NCBI RefSeq assembly: GCF_008329945.1
Contig: NZ_CP035807.1
Coordinates: 3,162,001 to 3,226,000 of the forward strand
DNA: 64,000 bases
Source: Thiospirochaeta perfilievii
GTDB lineage: Bacteria; Spirochaetota; Spirochaetia; DSM-2461
Reading direction: 5' to 3'
The notes under the pieces were generated by a model. It was not told where the DNA came from and did not search any database. It worked only from the letters and a program-made list of their open reading frames with translations. The first letter of the stretch is position 1; each line of letters opens with the position of its first letter. A program made the position numbers and the translations under genes. Of the stretch, positions 45,798 to 54,237 are shown in pieces.

Positions 45798-46701
45798 AAT
45801 CCCAGTTATCTTATTGTTTGGACCTACAGCTGTAGGTAAAACAGAGTTGCTCCTAGAGTTGTTCAAAGATCGTGGAGAGGTTATTAACGCTGATTCTATG
45901 CAGGTCTATAATAGACTAGATATAGGGTCAGCTAAACCCACTGAAGAGTACATAAAATTAATCCCACACCATTTAATATCAATTATAGAGCCTAAAGAGC
46001 AATTTAGTGTTGCTGACTTTGTAAACAGAGCTGATAAGTTAGTTCTAGATATATATAATCGGGGGAAAATTCCTGTTATTTCAGGTGGGACAGCCTTCTA
46101 TTTTAAAAACTTTATATTTGGACTTCCAGAACTACCTTCTATTGATAAGGAAATTAGGGCTGGTATACAGCTAAAGTTAGAAAAAGAGGGTATAAGTGGG
46201 CTTTATAATGAACTTTTTAAAGTCGACCCCCAAGGTGCAAAAAGTATAAATTCTGGTGATACGTATAGGGTAACAAGAGCTCTTGAGGTATTTACTCAAA
46301 CTAAAAGATCTATACTCTCCTACCAGGTTTCTAAATCACCTAGGGATAACTATGACTTTTTAATAATTGGGTTAACAAGGCCAAGGGATGAGTTGTACTC
46401 TAGAATTAATCGCCGGGTTGATATAATGTTTAAAGAGGGGTTGTTAGAAGAGTTTATAGGACTATATAATTCAGGCCTTACACCTGGGGATCCAGGGATG
46501 AAGGGTATTGGTTATAGTGAGTTTTTTAACTATATGTTATCGGGTTGCTGGTTATTAGAAGATTTAAAAGAGGATATTAGACGTAATTCAAGAAGGTATG
46601 CTAAACGTCAGATAACTTTTTTTAACTCTTTTGCAGATGTTAAATGGGTTAATCCAGATAATAAAGAAGAGTTAGTTAGATTAGTTAATGAGTTTCTGTA
46701 G
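45778..46701 (+). CDS. miaA: tRNA dimethylallyltransferase (MiaA), proposed ATA start
   Basis: MiaA isopentenylates A37 of tRNAs reading UNN codons. The product has FGPTAVGKTE (P-loop), NADSMQVYNRLDIGSAKPT, SGGTAFYF and the C-terminal RRNSRRYAKRQITFF. The only usual start codon (TTG at 45814) would delete the first beta strand before the P-loop, IPVILL. The frame is open to a TGA at 45772-45774. TAAGGTGA at 45766-45773 sits four bases before ATA at 45778, giving MNTKKNKIPVILLFGPTAVGKTE-like protein of 307 residues. The MiaA assignment is firm. ATA initiation is inference. Confidence 0.85.
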   Translation: MNTKKNKIPVILLFGPTAVGKTELLLELFKDRGEVINADSMQVYNRLDIGSAKPTEEYIKLIPHHLISIIEPKEQFSVADFVNRADKLVLDIYNRGKIPVISGGTAFYFKNFIFGLPELPSIDKEIRAGIQLKLEKEGISGLYNELFKVDPQGAKSINSGDTYRVTRALEVFTQTKRSILSYQVSKSPRDNYDFLIIGLTRPRDELYSRINRRVDIMFKEGLLEEFIGLYNSGLTPGDPGMKGIGYSEFFNYMLSGCWLLEDLKEDIRRNSRRYAKRQITFFNSFADVKWVNPDNKEELVRLVNEFL

Positions 46702-46789
46702 AATTTATTTTGTAGAAGCCTTGACTATAGATTGAATCATTTGCATAATGATTTAAGTTTTATAACAGTTTAAACTAGGGAGTATTTCA

Positions 46790-46879
46790 GTGCCTTGTGG
46801 TAAAAAGAAAAAGCGAAAAAAAATAGCGACTCATAAGAGAAAGAAAAAGCTAAGAAAAAACAGACATAAACATAAATAG
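46790..46879 (+). CDS. Tiny basic ribosomal protein, bS22/mS38 (AURKAIP1/COX24) type
   Basis: A 29-residue, very basic protein (MPCGKKKKRKKIATHKRKKK and an RKNRHKHK tail) starts at GTG with GGGAG seven bases upstream. It matches the short AURKAIP1/COX24-domain proteins, whose homologues are bS22 in Actinobacteria and mS38 in mitochondria. It is too short for most gene finders. A strong terminator follows 21 bases after the stop. Confidence 0.82.
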   Translation: MPCGKKKKRKKIATHKRKKKLRKNRHKHK

Positions 46880-46900
46880 TTTTATGCCTTAAGATCATTA

Positions 46901-46938
46901 AGACAGCTCTTATATGTATAGGGCTGTCTATTTTTTTT
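46901..46938 (+). terminator. Rho-independent terminator
   Basis: AGACAGCTC and GGGCTGTCT form a nine-pair stem (one G-U) around an 11-base loop, followed by a run of eight T. It separates the small ribosomal gene from dxs. Confidence 0.9.
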
Positions 46939-46969
46939 CTAACAAAATTCATTTAAAAAGGAGAGTTCC

Positions 46970-48883
46970 TTGTCTGAATATCAGATACTATCCAAAATTG
47001 AGGGTCCTGAAGATTTAAAAGGTCTAACTCAAAAGGAACTTAACCAGTTATCTTCAGAAATAAGAGATTTTATAATAGATAATGTAAGTAAGACTGGAGG
47101 TCACTTTGCCTCAAATCTTGGTATTGTTGAACTTACTATCGCCTTACACACTGTTTTTAATTCACCAAATGACAAATTTATCTTTGATGTTGGACATCAA
47201 TGTTACCCACATAAAATACTAACTGGTCGAAAGGGGCTTTTCCCTCAAAATAGACAGCTTAATGGTATGAGTGGTTTTACTAGAAGATATGAGAGTCCCC
47301 ACGATTTTGTAGATGCAGGACACGCTTCTACATCTATATCTTCAGCAATGGGTATACTTTTAGGGGAAGAACTTCAGGGTAAATTTAACTATATTATTCC
47401 AATAATTGGGGATGCAGCCCTAACTGGTGGTATGGCCTACGAAGCTATGAACCATTTAGGTCATTTAAGAAAAAAAATGATTGTAATCTTAAATGATAAT
47501 AATATGTCCATTGATGGTAGTGTTGGTGCTATCTCATCAAATCTAAGTAAAATGACTGCAACTAAGAGTTATCAGACGTTTAAGCACTTTGCAGATTGGA
47601 CAATGTTACATATACCATTTATCGGTAAGTCATTCTATTCAGGTGTAATGCGGTGGAAAAAGTCGGTTAAAACATTCTTTTATAAATCAAATATTTTTAC
47701 AGATTTAGGGTTAAAGTATATAGGTCCAATAGATGGGCACAATATAGGTGAGTTGCAGAGGGTTCTAAAAAGAGTTAAATTATTAGAGGAACCAGTACTG
47801 CTACATGTAATTACTAAAAAAGGAAAGGGGTATAAACCTGCAGAGGAGGATCCAGGATCCTATCATGGTGTTAAACCCTTTGATCCAAAGTTAGGGCTAT
47901 TATCTTCCCCATCAAGTAAGACTACATATACTAACGCCTTTACTAAGGCTATTTTAGAGCTGGCTAAAGATGATGATAAAATTGTAGCTATAACAGCTGC
48001 TATGATGACAGGAACAGGTCTTTCAAAGTTTTTTAATACTTATCCTAATAGAAGTTTTGATGTTGGTATTACAGAGGAGCATGCGGTTACCCTTGCTTCT
48101 GGTATGGCAATAGCCGGGATGAAACCTGTTGTCTCAATATACTCTACATTTATTCAAAGAAGTATAGACCAAATAATTCACGATGTAGCTATTCCAAGAT
48201 TACCTATCGTATTTACTCTAGATAGGGCAGGTATTGTTCCTGCTGATGGTGAGGCACACCAGGGGTTGTTTGACATCTCTTTGTTAAAAAGTATTCCTGG
48301 GATGTTAATTCTAGCTCCTTCAACAGAGAGGGAGATGTTATGGATGTTAGATTTTGCATTAAAGCATAACGGTCCATCAGTTATTAGGTATCCTAAGGAT
48401 TATGTATTAGAAGAGGATGATACCCTCTCTAAACCTCTAGTAAAGGGGCAGGGGGTTCTTTATAATAACCACAAAAATAGGGTTTTATTAATAACCTATG
48501 GAGAACTGGTTAAAGACGCATTATTAGCATCTAATATGTTAACCGATAAGGGTTTTGATACAGATGTATACTCTATGCGCTTCCTATCTCCATTTAATAA
48601 AAAAGAGTTATTAAGTACTATCAAATCCTATGATATGGTTGTTGTTTTAGAAGATGGTATTATAAAGGGTGGTATTGGAGAGGAGATTGAATCTCTATCT
48701 AGAAATAGATCCCAATCTATATATATATTAGGTGTTGATGGGAATTTTTTAACCCACGGGACAAGGGAAGATTTAAAAAAGATCTCACAATTAGACCCAA
48801 ATTCAATTACGAATTTTGTTATAGAAAAATCTGACGAAGTTAGACATAGGGAAGTAGTAGAGAGAATTAAAAATAAGTGGTAA
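46970..48883 (+). CDS. dxs: 1-deoxy-D-xylulose-5-phosphate synthase
   Basis: This is the first enzyme of the methylerythritol phosphate isoprenoid pathway (thiamine diphosphate-dependent). The 637-residue length is normal. DVGHQCYPHKILTGR, the ThDP region GDAALTGGMAYEAMNHLG, GPIDGHN, the catalytic FDVGITEEHAVTLASGMA and DRAGIVPADGEAHQG are all present. The start is TTG with AAAAGGAG. AAGGA and TCCTT can form a small hairpin over the ribosome site and start. Confidence 0.96.
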   Translation: MSEYQILSKIEGPEDLKGLTQKELNQLSSEIRDFIIDNVSKTGGHFASNLGIVELTIALHTVFNSPNDKFIFDVGHQCYPHKILTGRKGLFPQNRQLNGMSGFTRRYESPHDFVDAGHASTSISSAMGILLGEELQGKFNYIIPIIGDAALTGGMAYEAMNHLGHLRKKMIVILNDNNMSIDGSVGAISSNLSKMTATKSYQTFKHFADWTMLHIPFIGKSFYSGVMRWKKSVKTFFYKSNIFTDLGLKYIGPIDGHNIGELQRVLKRVKLLEEPVLLHVITKKGKGYKPAEEDPGSYHGVKPFDPKLGLLSSPSSKTTYTNAFTKAILELAKDDDKIVAITAAMMTGTGLSKFFNTYPNRSFDVGITEEHAVTLASGMAIAGMKPVVSIYSTFIQRSIDQIIHDVAIPRLPIVFTLDRAGIVPADGEAHQGLFDISLLKSIPGMLILAPSTEREMLWMLDFALKHNGPSVIRYPKDYVLEEDDTLSKPLVKGQGVLYNNHKNRVLLITYGELVKDALLASNMLTDKGFDTDVYSMRFLSPFNKKELLSTIKSYDMVVVLEDGIIKGGIGEEIESLSRNRSQSIYILGVDGNFLTHGTREDLKKISQLDPNSITNFVIEKSDEVRHREVVERIKNKW

Positions 48884-49195
48884 TTAACCCTTTATACACT
48901 CTATCCACTCTCTTGTTTCAAGGTTTTGGGGTTTTAACCCTAACTCCTTGATCTCTTCAAGGGAGTCGTAGGGTATATTTCTAATTAAGTTGAAGCGAGC
49001 TCTTAGTAGGTCTGTTTTTATCATACTATAGGATAACTCAACAAGCTGTCTCTGTTTTGGTGATAACTCACTTTTTAAAAGTAGTTTGTAGGCATCCTTT
49101 ACTGTTTGGTTATTACTAGTTTTATCAATTTTAAGAACAGTATATGGATTGATGTTAAGGTTTATCTCATCAAAAATATTATTAAACTCTTTCAT
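48884..49195 (-). CDS. J-domain-like protein without HPD
   Basis: The 103-residue cytoplasmic protein has NPYTVLKIDKTSNNQTVKDAYKLLLK, the look of helices I and II of a J domain, and LSYSMIKTDLLRARFNLI resembling helix III. The HPD motif between them is missing (SELSPKQ instead), so it cannot activate Hsp70 in the usual way. It is last in a three-gene minus-strand unit and starts on the final base of the helical-repeat gene. Confidence 0.6.
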   Translation of the reverse strand: MKEFNNIFDEINLNINPYTVLKIDKTSNNQTVKDAYKLLLKSELSPKQRQLVELSYSMIKTDLLRARFNLIRNIPYDSLEEIKELGLKPQNLETREWIECIKG

Positions 49196-50178
49196 TAAAA
49201 AAGTTCACCCTGTACAACTTTATCTATATTGGTATTGCTGTTATTTGCCACAATTTTGAAATCTAAAGCCCGTTTTAAGTTAGTTAGAGGGTTAGAAGAC
49301 TCTTTAAACTCCAATGTGTGGAAATCCCTAAGGATATGGATAAAGATATTGGACTCTTTTGTAAACTGTCTTTTCTCTTCCCTGTTAGTAAATATATACT
49401 TCTCTTTAATTAGAGCCTTTACTATATCCTTAATAATAAGGAGTAGAGCCTTAAAATTCTCATCATCAGAATCATCAAACTCTGCTAAATTAGCGTAACT
49501 AAAAAGATATCCTAAGCTTTTTACCGGGAATTTATACATAGTCCCTAGAGCCATTAATCTTGTTGATTCACTAATAGGTATAAATGGAATTATGGATTTG
49601 TGTATAACTTCCAATGGAATATTATCAACAGACTCCTCTACAATTGTTAAAATTGTATTTAATAACTCATCTTCTTTTACATTTTCTATATCATCTAGTA
49701 GTAATTTAACAGTTTTTGGATACATATCTATTAAAGAGTTTTCTATTACCTCTTTTAATGCATCCACACTGGTTACTAGGTTTTTATCTTGGACAAACAG
49801 GGCTGTATCCCTACCTTTAATTAAATATTTGTTTAGGTTTTTAACAGGAGAACTTTCAGCTACCTCGTTAAGGTACTCTGTTACAAGAGTTTGGTTGTTA
49901 TTGTAAAACTCCTTTATTGCTAAAACACCACATCGGAAGGAGTATAATGGAGAACACTCAGGAATATCAAGTAGTTCAGCCTCCTTATCATCCCCTGTTA
50001 TTCCATTATTATATGAGTTTAATACATCTAAAATTAAAATAGCTTCATCTAAAAGAACGTGATTAGATGGAATTACCATAGATTCAATTATCTGGGAAGG
50101 TGAGTATATTAAGGCTTCTAGGGGTTTAGGATCCTTATCTTCAAAGTATTTTAATAGTGTAGTATCTAAAATGTTCAA
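49195..50178 (-). CDS. Unrecognised all-helical protein
   Basis: The 327-residue soluble protein is predicted to be almost all helical, with acidic stretches and no signal peptide. I do not recognise a family; it may be a HEAT- or TPR-like repeat scaffold. It overlaps the HD-GYP-like gene upstream by four bases and the J-like gene downstream by one base. The three are almost certainly co-translated and should act together. Confidence 0.6.
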   Translation of the reverse strand: MNILDTTLLKYFEDKDPKPLEALIYSPSQIIESMVIPSNHVLLDEAILILDVLNSYNNGITGDDKEAELLDIPECSPLYSFRCGVLAIKEFYNNNQTLVTEYLNEVAESSPVKNLNKYLIKGRDTALFVQDKNLVTSVDALKEVIENSLIDMYPKTVKLLLDDIENVKEDELLNTILTIVEESVDNIPLEVIHKSIIPFIPISESTRLMALGTMYKFPVKSLGYLFSYANLAEFDDSDDENFKALLLIIKDIVKALIKEKYIFTNREEKRQFTKESNIFIHILRDFHTLEFKESSNPLTNLKRALDFKIVANNSNTNIDKVVQGELF

Positions 50179-51338
50179 CTGATTTTGTGTTTTTCCTCAA
50201 AATCAACTGCTTCAGAGTAGGATAGAACCTTTTTAACCTGGGAACTATTATCCTCAGATAAGCTAAAGATAGGTCTCTCTGTTAGAACACTATTAGCTGT
50301 AGTAGTAATCTGTTGCAGTATTGGGAATGTTGGGTTATCAGGGTTATAGTTTATAGACCTGGCAATTGCCCCATTATCCATCTGAACGTAACACCCTAGA
50401 GGATAGATGGTTAAAAGACCTACAAGAGATTTAATAAGTTTATCGTCATACATTGTTCCAATTTGTTGCATCATGTTAAGTAGGCTTGTATGGGCGTCTT
50501 TTCCCTTCCTAAATGGCCTATCTGATATCTGTGCATCAAAGGAGCAGGCTATAGCTATTATTTTTCCAAATAAGGATATTTTATGACCAGGTAACTTTTG
50601 TGGATACCCAGAGGAGTTTTCCCTCTCATGGTGCTCTAGGACTCCTAGTAAAACATCCCTGGAAACGTTAAGTGTTTTTAATATTCTAAAACTTAAAATA
50701 GTGTGGGTTGATAGTGCTTTCTTTTCATCATCATTAATTGCCCCAGTTCCGTTATACAGTCTCTCAGGTAGTTTAAGTAGCCCTATTTCATGGAAAAGAC
50801 ATGAAATACCTAACTCAACTAATTTATGTTGGGGTAGTTTCATTTTATCCCCAAGGGCAATACTTAAAATTGTAGTTTTAGTTGCATGGGTAACCATATA
50901 GTCGTGATCAAAACTTGGTAAGCTAGCTAATCTTAATACATATACTGGATCTGTCTTAACCTCTTTAATAATATCTTTTATCTTGTCACTTACACTATTT
51001 AGATTTAACTTCTCGTTATTTCTAAAATCTCTAAAAAGTATATTTATAAACTCTAAGCTCTTTCTAAAAAATATCTCTGCTCTCTGTTTCCCCTGTTGTT
51101 CCTCTACACCAGCTGTTATTGATGAAGTTAGGGATAGTGGTGCAACTCGATCTTCCTCTGATATCTCCTGTAACTCATTATTGGAGTAGACAAATCTAAT
51201 ATTCCATCGTTTTAGATTATCTGCTATATCCTGGGTAAATTGCATATCAATTGGAAGAAGAAGAAAATTCTTATCTAGATATAGATCAGCATTGTAGTAG
51301 TGGTTTATTTTCAGTTGATTTGCAGATGTCTTTATCAC
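50175..51338 (-). CDS. HD-GYP-like protein with an altered metal motif
   Basis: The 387-residue protein has an N-terminal DUF3391-like region and an HD-GYP-type domain (about residues 140-330). THATKTTILSIALG gives the first His. The HD motif reads FHEIGLLKLPERL, so Glu replaces the Asp and Leu replaces the conserved HDIGK lysine. LEHHERENSSGYPQKLPG keeps HH and GYP. HD-GYP domains hydrolyse cyclic di-GMP; this variant may be impaired or only bind. The GTG start has GGGAG 12 bases upstream, which is long. Confidence 0.82.
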   Translation of the reverse strand: MIKTSANQLKINHYYNADLYLDKNFLLLPIDMQFTQDIADNLKRWNIRFVYSNNELQEISEEDRVAPLSLTSSITAGVEEQQGKQRAEIFFRKSLEFINILFRDFRNNEKLNLNSVSDKIKDIIKEVKTDPVYVLRLASLPSFDHDYMVTHATKTTILSIALGDKMKLPQHKLVELGISCLFHEIGLLKLPERLYNGTGAINDDEKKALSTHTILSFRILKTLNVSRDVLLGVLEHHERENSSGYPQKLPGHKISLFGKIIAIACSFDAQISDRPFRKGKDAHTSLLNMMQQIGTMYDDKLIKSLVGLLTIYPLGCYVQMDNGAIARSINYNPDNPTFPILQQITTTANSVLTERPIFSLSEDNSSQVKKVLSYSEAVDFEEKHKIS

Positions 51339-51458
51339 TTTATAATATTACTCCCTAATATTTTTACGGATTATTTCAATATTAACTTTAATATATATTT
51401 GCACATTTTTACAACTTTTTATAGTATTGATTTGTATTTTATGAATAAAGGGATGAAA

Positions 51459-52694
51459 ATGTATAAAATTACCAAGTCAAATAAGCTTAAAAATGTTTGT
51501 TATGATATTCGAGGTCCAATCTTTGATGAAGCTAAAAAGCTAGAAGAAGAGGGTTACCGACTAATTAAACTTAATATAGGGAATCCTGCTCCCTTTGGTT
51601 TTCAAACTCCAGAGGAGATAAGTAGGGATATTATTAGAAACTTTTCTGATGCAGATGGATACTCAATGTCTAATGGTCTCTTCTCAGCTAGAAAAGCTGT
51701 TATGCATGAGTGTCAAAAAAAGTCTATTAAAAATGTTGATGTAGAAGATATTTTTATTGGTAATGGGGTTAGTGAACTCATTGGAATCTCTATGCAGGCT
51801 CTTTTAAATGATGGAGATGAGATTTTAATACCATCCCCTGATTATCCATTGTGGACAGCATCTGCTACATTAGCTGGTGGGAAGGCTATTCATTATCGTT
51901 GTGATGAGGAGAATTATTGGTATCCAAATTTAGAAGATATTGAGTCTAAGGTAACAAAGACTACAAAGGCTATAGTTGTAATAAATCCAAATAATCCAAC
52001 AGGAAGCCTATATCCTGTAGAAATATTAGAGGGAATCATTGATATTGCAAGAAGACACTCCCTGATTATTTTTTCCGATGAGATCTATGATAAAATTCTT
52101 TATAGTGGGGAGCATGTATCTATCGCTAGTTTAGCAGATGACCTATTTTTTGTAACTTTTAATGGTTTATCAAAATCCTATAGAGCAGCAGGTTATAGGG
52201 CTGGTTGGATGATTCTATCAGGAGAGAAGTCCCAGGCTAAGGATTATATAGAAGGTATCTCTATGTTATCTAATATGAGGTTGTGTGCAAATGTTCCAGG
52301 GCAGTTAGGAATACAGACAGCTTTAGGTGGATTTCAGTCAATATATGAACTAACAAAAAAAGGTGGAAGATTATATGAACAGATGAACTACTGTTATAAT
52401 CGACTAATTAATATTCCAGGTATTACATGTACTAAACCCCAGGGAGCCCTTTATTGTTTTCCCAAAATTGATACTCAGATGTATCAGATAGATGATGATA
52501 GCCAGTTTATTAAAGAGTTATTAATAGAGACAAAGGTTTTATTAGTTCAAGGGTCAGGTTTTAATGTAGATACTCCGGACCATTTTAGAATTATATTTCT
52601 TGCGGATTTAGAGCTTTTAGCCGAGGCATTAGATCGAATTGAGGGGTATCTTAGAAAGAGAAGAGCAAAAAACCTGAAAGAATCAAATTCCTAG
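51459..52694 (+). CDS. Alanine-synthesising aminotransferase (AlaA/YfbQ-like)
   Basis: The PLP-dependent class I aminotransferase has LIKLNIGNPAPFGFQTPEEI, NGVSELIGI, the cofactor contacts NPNNPTGSLYPVE and FSDEIYDKILY, and the Schiff-base Lys in FNGLSKSYRAAGYRAGWM. This opening is typical of AlaA, which makes alanine from pyruvate and glutamate. The frame extends to 51300, but the upstream part is an untranslated-looking hydrophobic stretch. ATG 51459 is chosen because AAAGGG lies seven bases before it, giving about 411 residues. Confidence 0.88.
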   Translation: MYKITKSNKLKNVCYDIRGPIFDEAKKLEEEGYRLIKLNIGNPAPFGFQTPEEISRDIIRNFSDADGYSMSNGLFSARKAVMHECQKKSIKNVDVEDIFIGNGVSELIGISMQALLNDGDEILIPSPDYPLWTASATLAGGKAIHYRCDEENYWYPNLEDIESKVTKTTKAIVVINPNNPTGSLYPVEILEGIIDIARRHSLIIFSDEIYDKILYSGEHVSIASLADDLFFVTFNGLSKSYRAAGYRAGWMILSGEKSQAKDYIEGISMLSNMRLCANVPGQLGIQTALGGFQSIYELTKKGGRLYEQMNYCYNRLINIPGITCTKPQGALYCFPKIDTQMYQIDDDSQFIKELLIETKVLLVQGSGFNVDTPDHFRIIFLADLELLAEALDRIEGYLRKRRAKNLKESNS

Positions 52695-52699
52695 ATCAC

Positions 52700-52729
52700 T
52701 TGTTAGAACCATGGTTTTTTTTATATAAT
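52700..52729 (+). promoter_or_regulatory. gltX promoter with a palindrome in the spacer
   Basis: TTGTTA at 52700-52705 and TATAAT at 52724-52729 are 18 bases apart. The spacer contains AACCATGGTT (52707-52716), the same ten-base core as the DUF134-region palindrome. The gltX ATG is at 52762 with AAGGAGG upstream. Confidence 0.6.
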
Positions 52730-52761
52730 AGTTTTTCATACAATTAACAAGGAGGTTCCCT

Positions 52762-54225
52762 ATGGAAGTTAGGGTACGATACGCTCCTTCACCAACCGGT
52801 TTACAACATATCGGAAGTGTAAGAACGGCGTTATTCAACTACTTTTTTGCTAAGGCAAATGGTGGTAAATTTATTTTAAGGGTCGAGGATACTGATAGAA
52901 CTAGATATTCTGACGAAGCTTTAGAGGACTTATACAACACTTTTAAGTGGCTAGGTGTAGAATTTGATGAGAGTCCAGAAAAAGGTGGAGAGTATGGACC
53001 TTATGTGCAATCAGAGAGAACAGAGCTCTACAGAGAGTATGCACAGAAATTAGTTGAATCAGGTAAAGCCTATTATTGTTATTGTACAGAAGAGAGATTA
53101 AATGAATTAAGAGAGTACCAGCAAGCTAATAAGCTAGACCCTGGTTACGATAGAAAGTGTCAACATATATCCGATGAAGAGAAACAGAGGCTTATAGATC
53201 AGGGGGTTAAACCTGTTTTAAGGTTGAAGATACCTACAGAGGGAAAGACATCTTTTGATGATATAGTATTAGGTAAGATAACTAGAAAAAACAAGGATGT
53301 AATGGTAGATCCTATTTTAATGAAGGGGGATGGGTTTCCAACCTATCACTTAGCAAATGTTATTGATGACCACCTAATGAAAATAACACATATTTTAAGA
53401 GCTCAGGAGTGGATACCCACCGGACCTGTACATGTTATGTTATACGAAGCCTTTGGGTGGGAACCACCTAAGTATGCACACCTTCCAAATGTAAATGGTA
53501 AGGATGGAAAGAAGCTGTCTAAGAGACATGGTTCTACCTCTATTAAGCAGTTTATTGATGGAGGATATATACCCGAGGGCTTAATTAATTATGTAACATT
53601 AGTTGGTTGGTCCTATGATGATAAAAGAGAGTTTTTTACAAAAGAGGAGTTTGAACAGTTATTCACTTTGGATAAGATTAGTAAATCTCCTGGTATTTTT
53701 GATTATAAAAAACTTGATTGGTTTAATGGGCAATACCTAAGAAAACTTGAGGACTCTAAGTTAGAGGAGTTATTAATTCCAATTTTAGAGAGTAGTGGTG
53801 TTGTATCTAATCCAATTACCCAACAAGAGCGGGATATTTTTATTGGAGCTATGCCTATTTTTAGGGAGCGACTAGTACTAACAACAGATATTGTGGAGTG
53901 TATTAACTTCCTTTATAACGATATAGAAGAGTATGATTTAGATATTCTTATACCAAAAAAAATGGAGAAAGAGGATGTTGCTAAGGTTTTAGAGACAACG
54001 ATCCCTCTATTAGAAGATTTTGATAATCATTCTGTTGATGAGAATGAGGAGATCTTTAAAGAGTTAACTACAACTTTAGATATTAAAGTTGGTCAACTAT
54101 TTATGCCATTAAGAGTTGCTGTTACAGGAACAAAGGCTTCTCCTCCACTTTTTAGTTCTATTAAGTTAATTGGAAAGGATAAGGCAATAGAGAGGGTTAA
54201 AAAGGCCCTAGAAGTTTTAAGATAG
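52762..54225 (+). CDS. gltX: Glutamyl-tRNA synthetase
   Basis: The 487-residue class I synthetase has the HIGH-type motif in SPTGLQHIGSVRTALFN, the KMSKS-type motif in GKKLSKRHGS, and RVEDTDRTR. It charges tRNA-Glu and, in many bacteria, also tRNA-Gln before amidation. It starts a gltX-glyS-tyrS cluster of three synthetase genes. Confidence 0.96.
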   Translation: MEVRVRYAPSPTGLQHIGSVRTALFNYFFAKANGGKFILRVEDTDRTRYSDEALEDLYNTFKWLGVEFDESPEKGGEYGPYVQSERTELYREYAQKLVESGKAYYCYCTEERLNELREYQQANKLDPGYDRKCQHISDEEKQRLIDQGVKPVLRLKIPTEGKTSFDDIVLGKITRKNKDVMVDPILMKGDGFPTYHLANVIDDHLMKITHILRAQEWIPTGPVHVMLYEAFGWEPPKYAHLPNVNGKDGKKLSKRHGSTSIKQFIDGGYIPEGLINYVTLVGWSYDDKREFFTKEEFEQLFTLDKISKSPGIFDYKKLDWFNGQYLRKLEDSKLEELLIPILESSGVVSNPITQQERDIFIGAMPIFRERLVLTTDIVECINFLYNDIEEYDLDILIPKKMEKEDVAKVLETTIPLLEDFDNHSVDENEEIFKELTTTLDIKVGQLFMPLRVAVTGTKASPPLFSSIKLIGKDKAIERVKKALEVLR

Positions 54226-54237
54226 AGGAGTTAATAG

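Noticed and set aside
51300-51458. N-terminal extension of the aminotransferase to 51300
   Set aside because: It reads like non-coding A+T-rich DNA, has no family similarity and overlaps the divergent gene; a ribosome site supports 51459.
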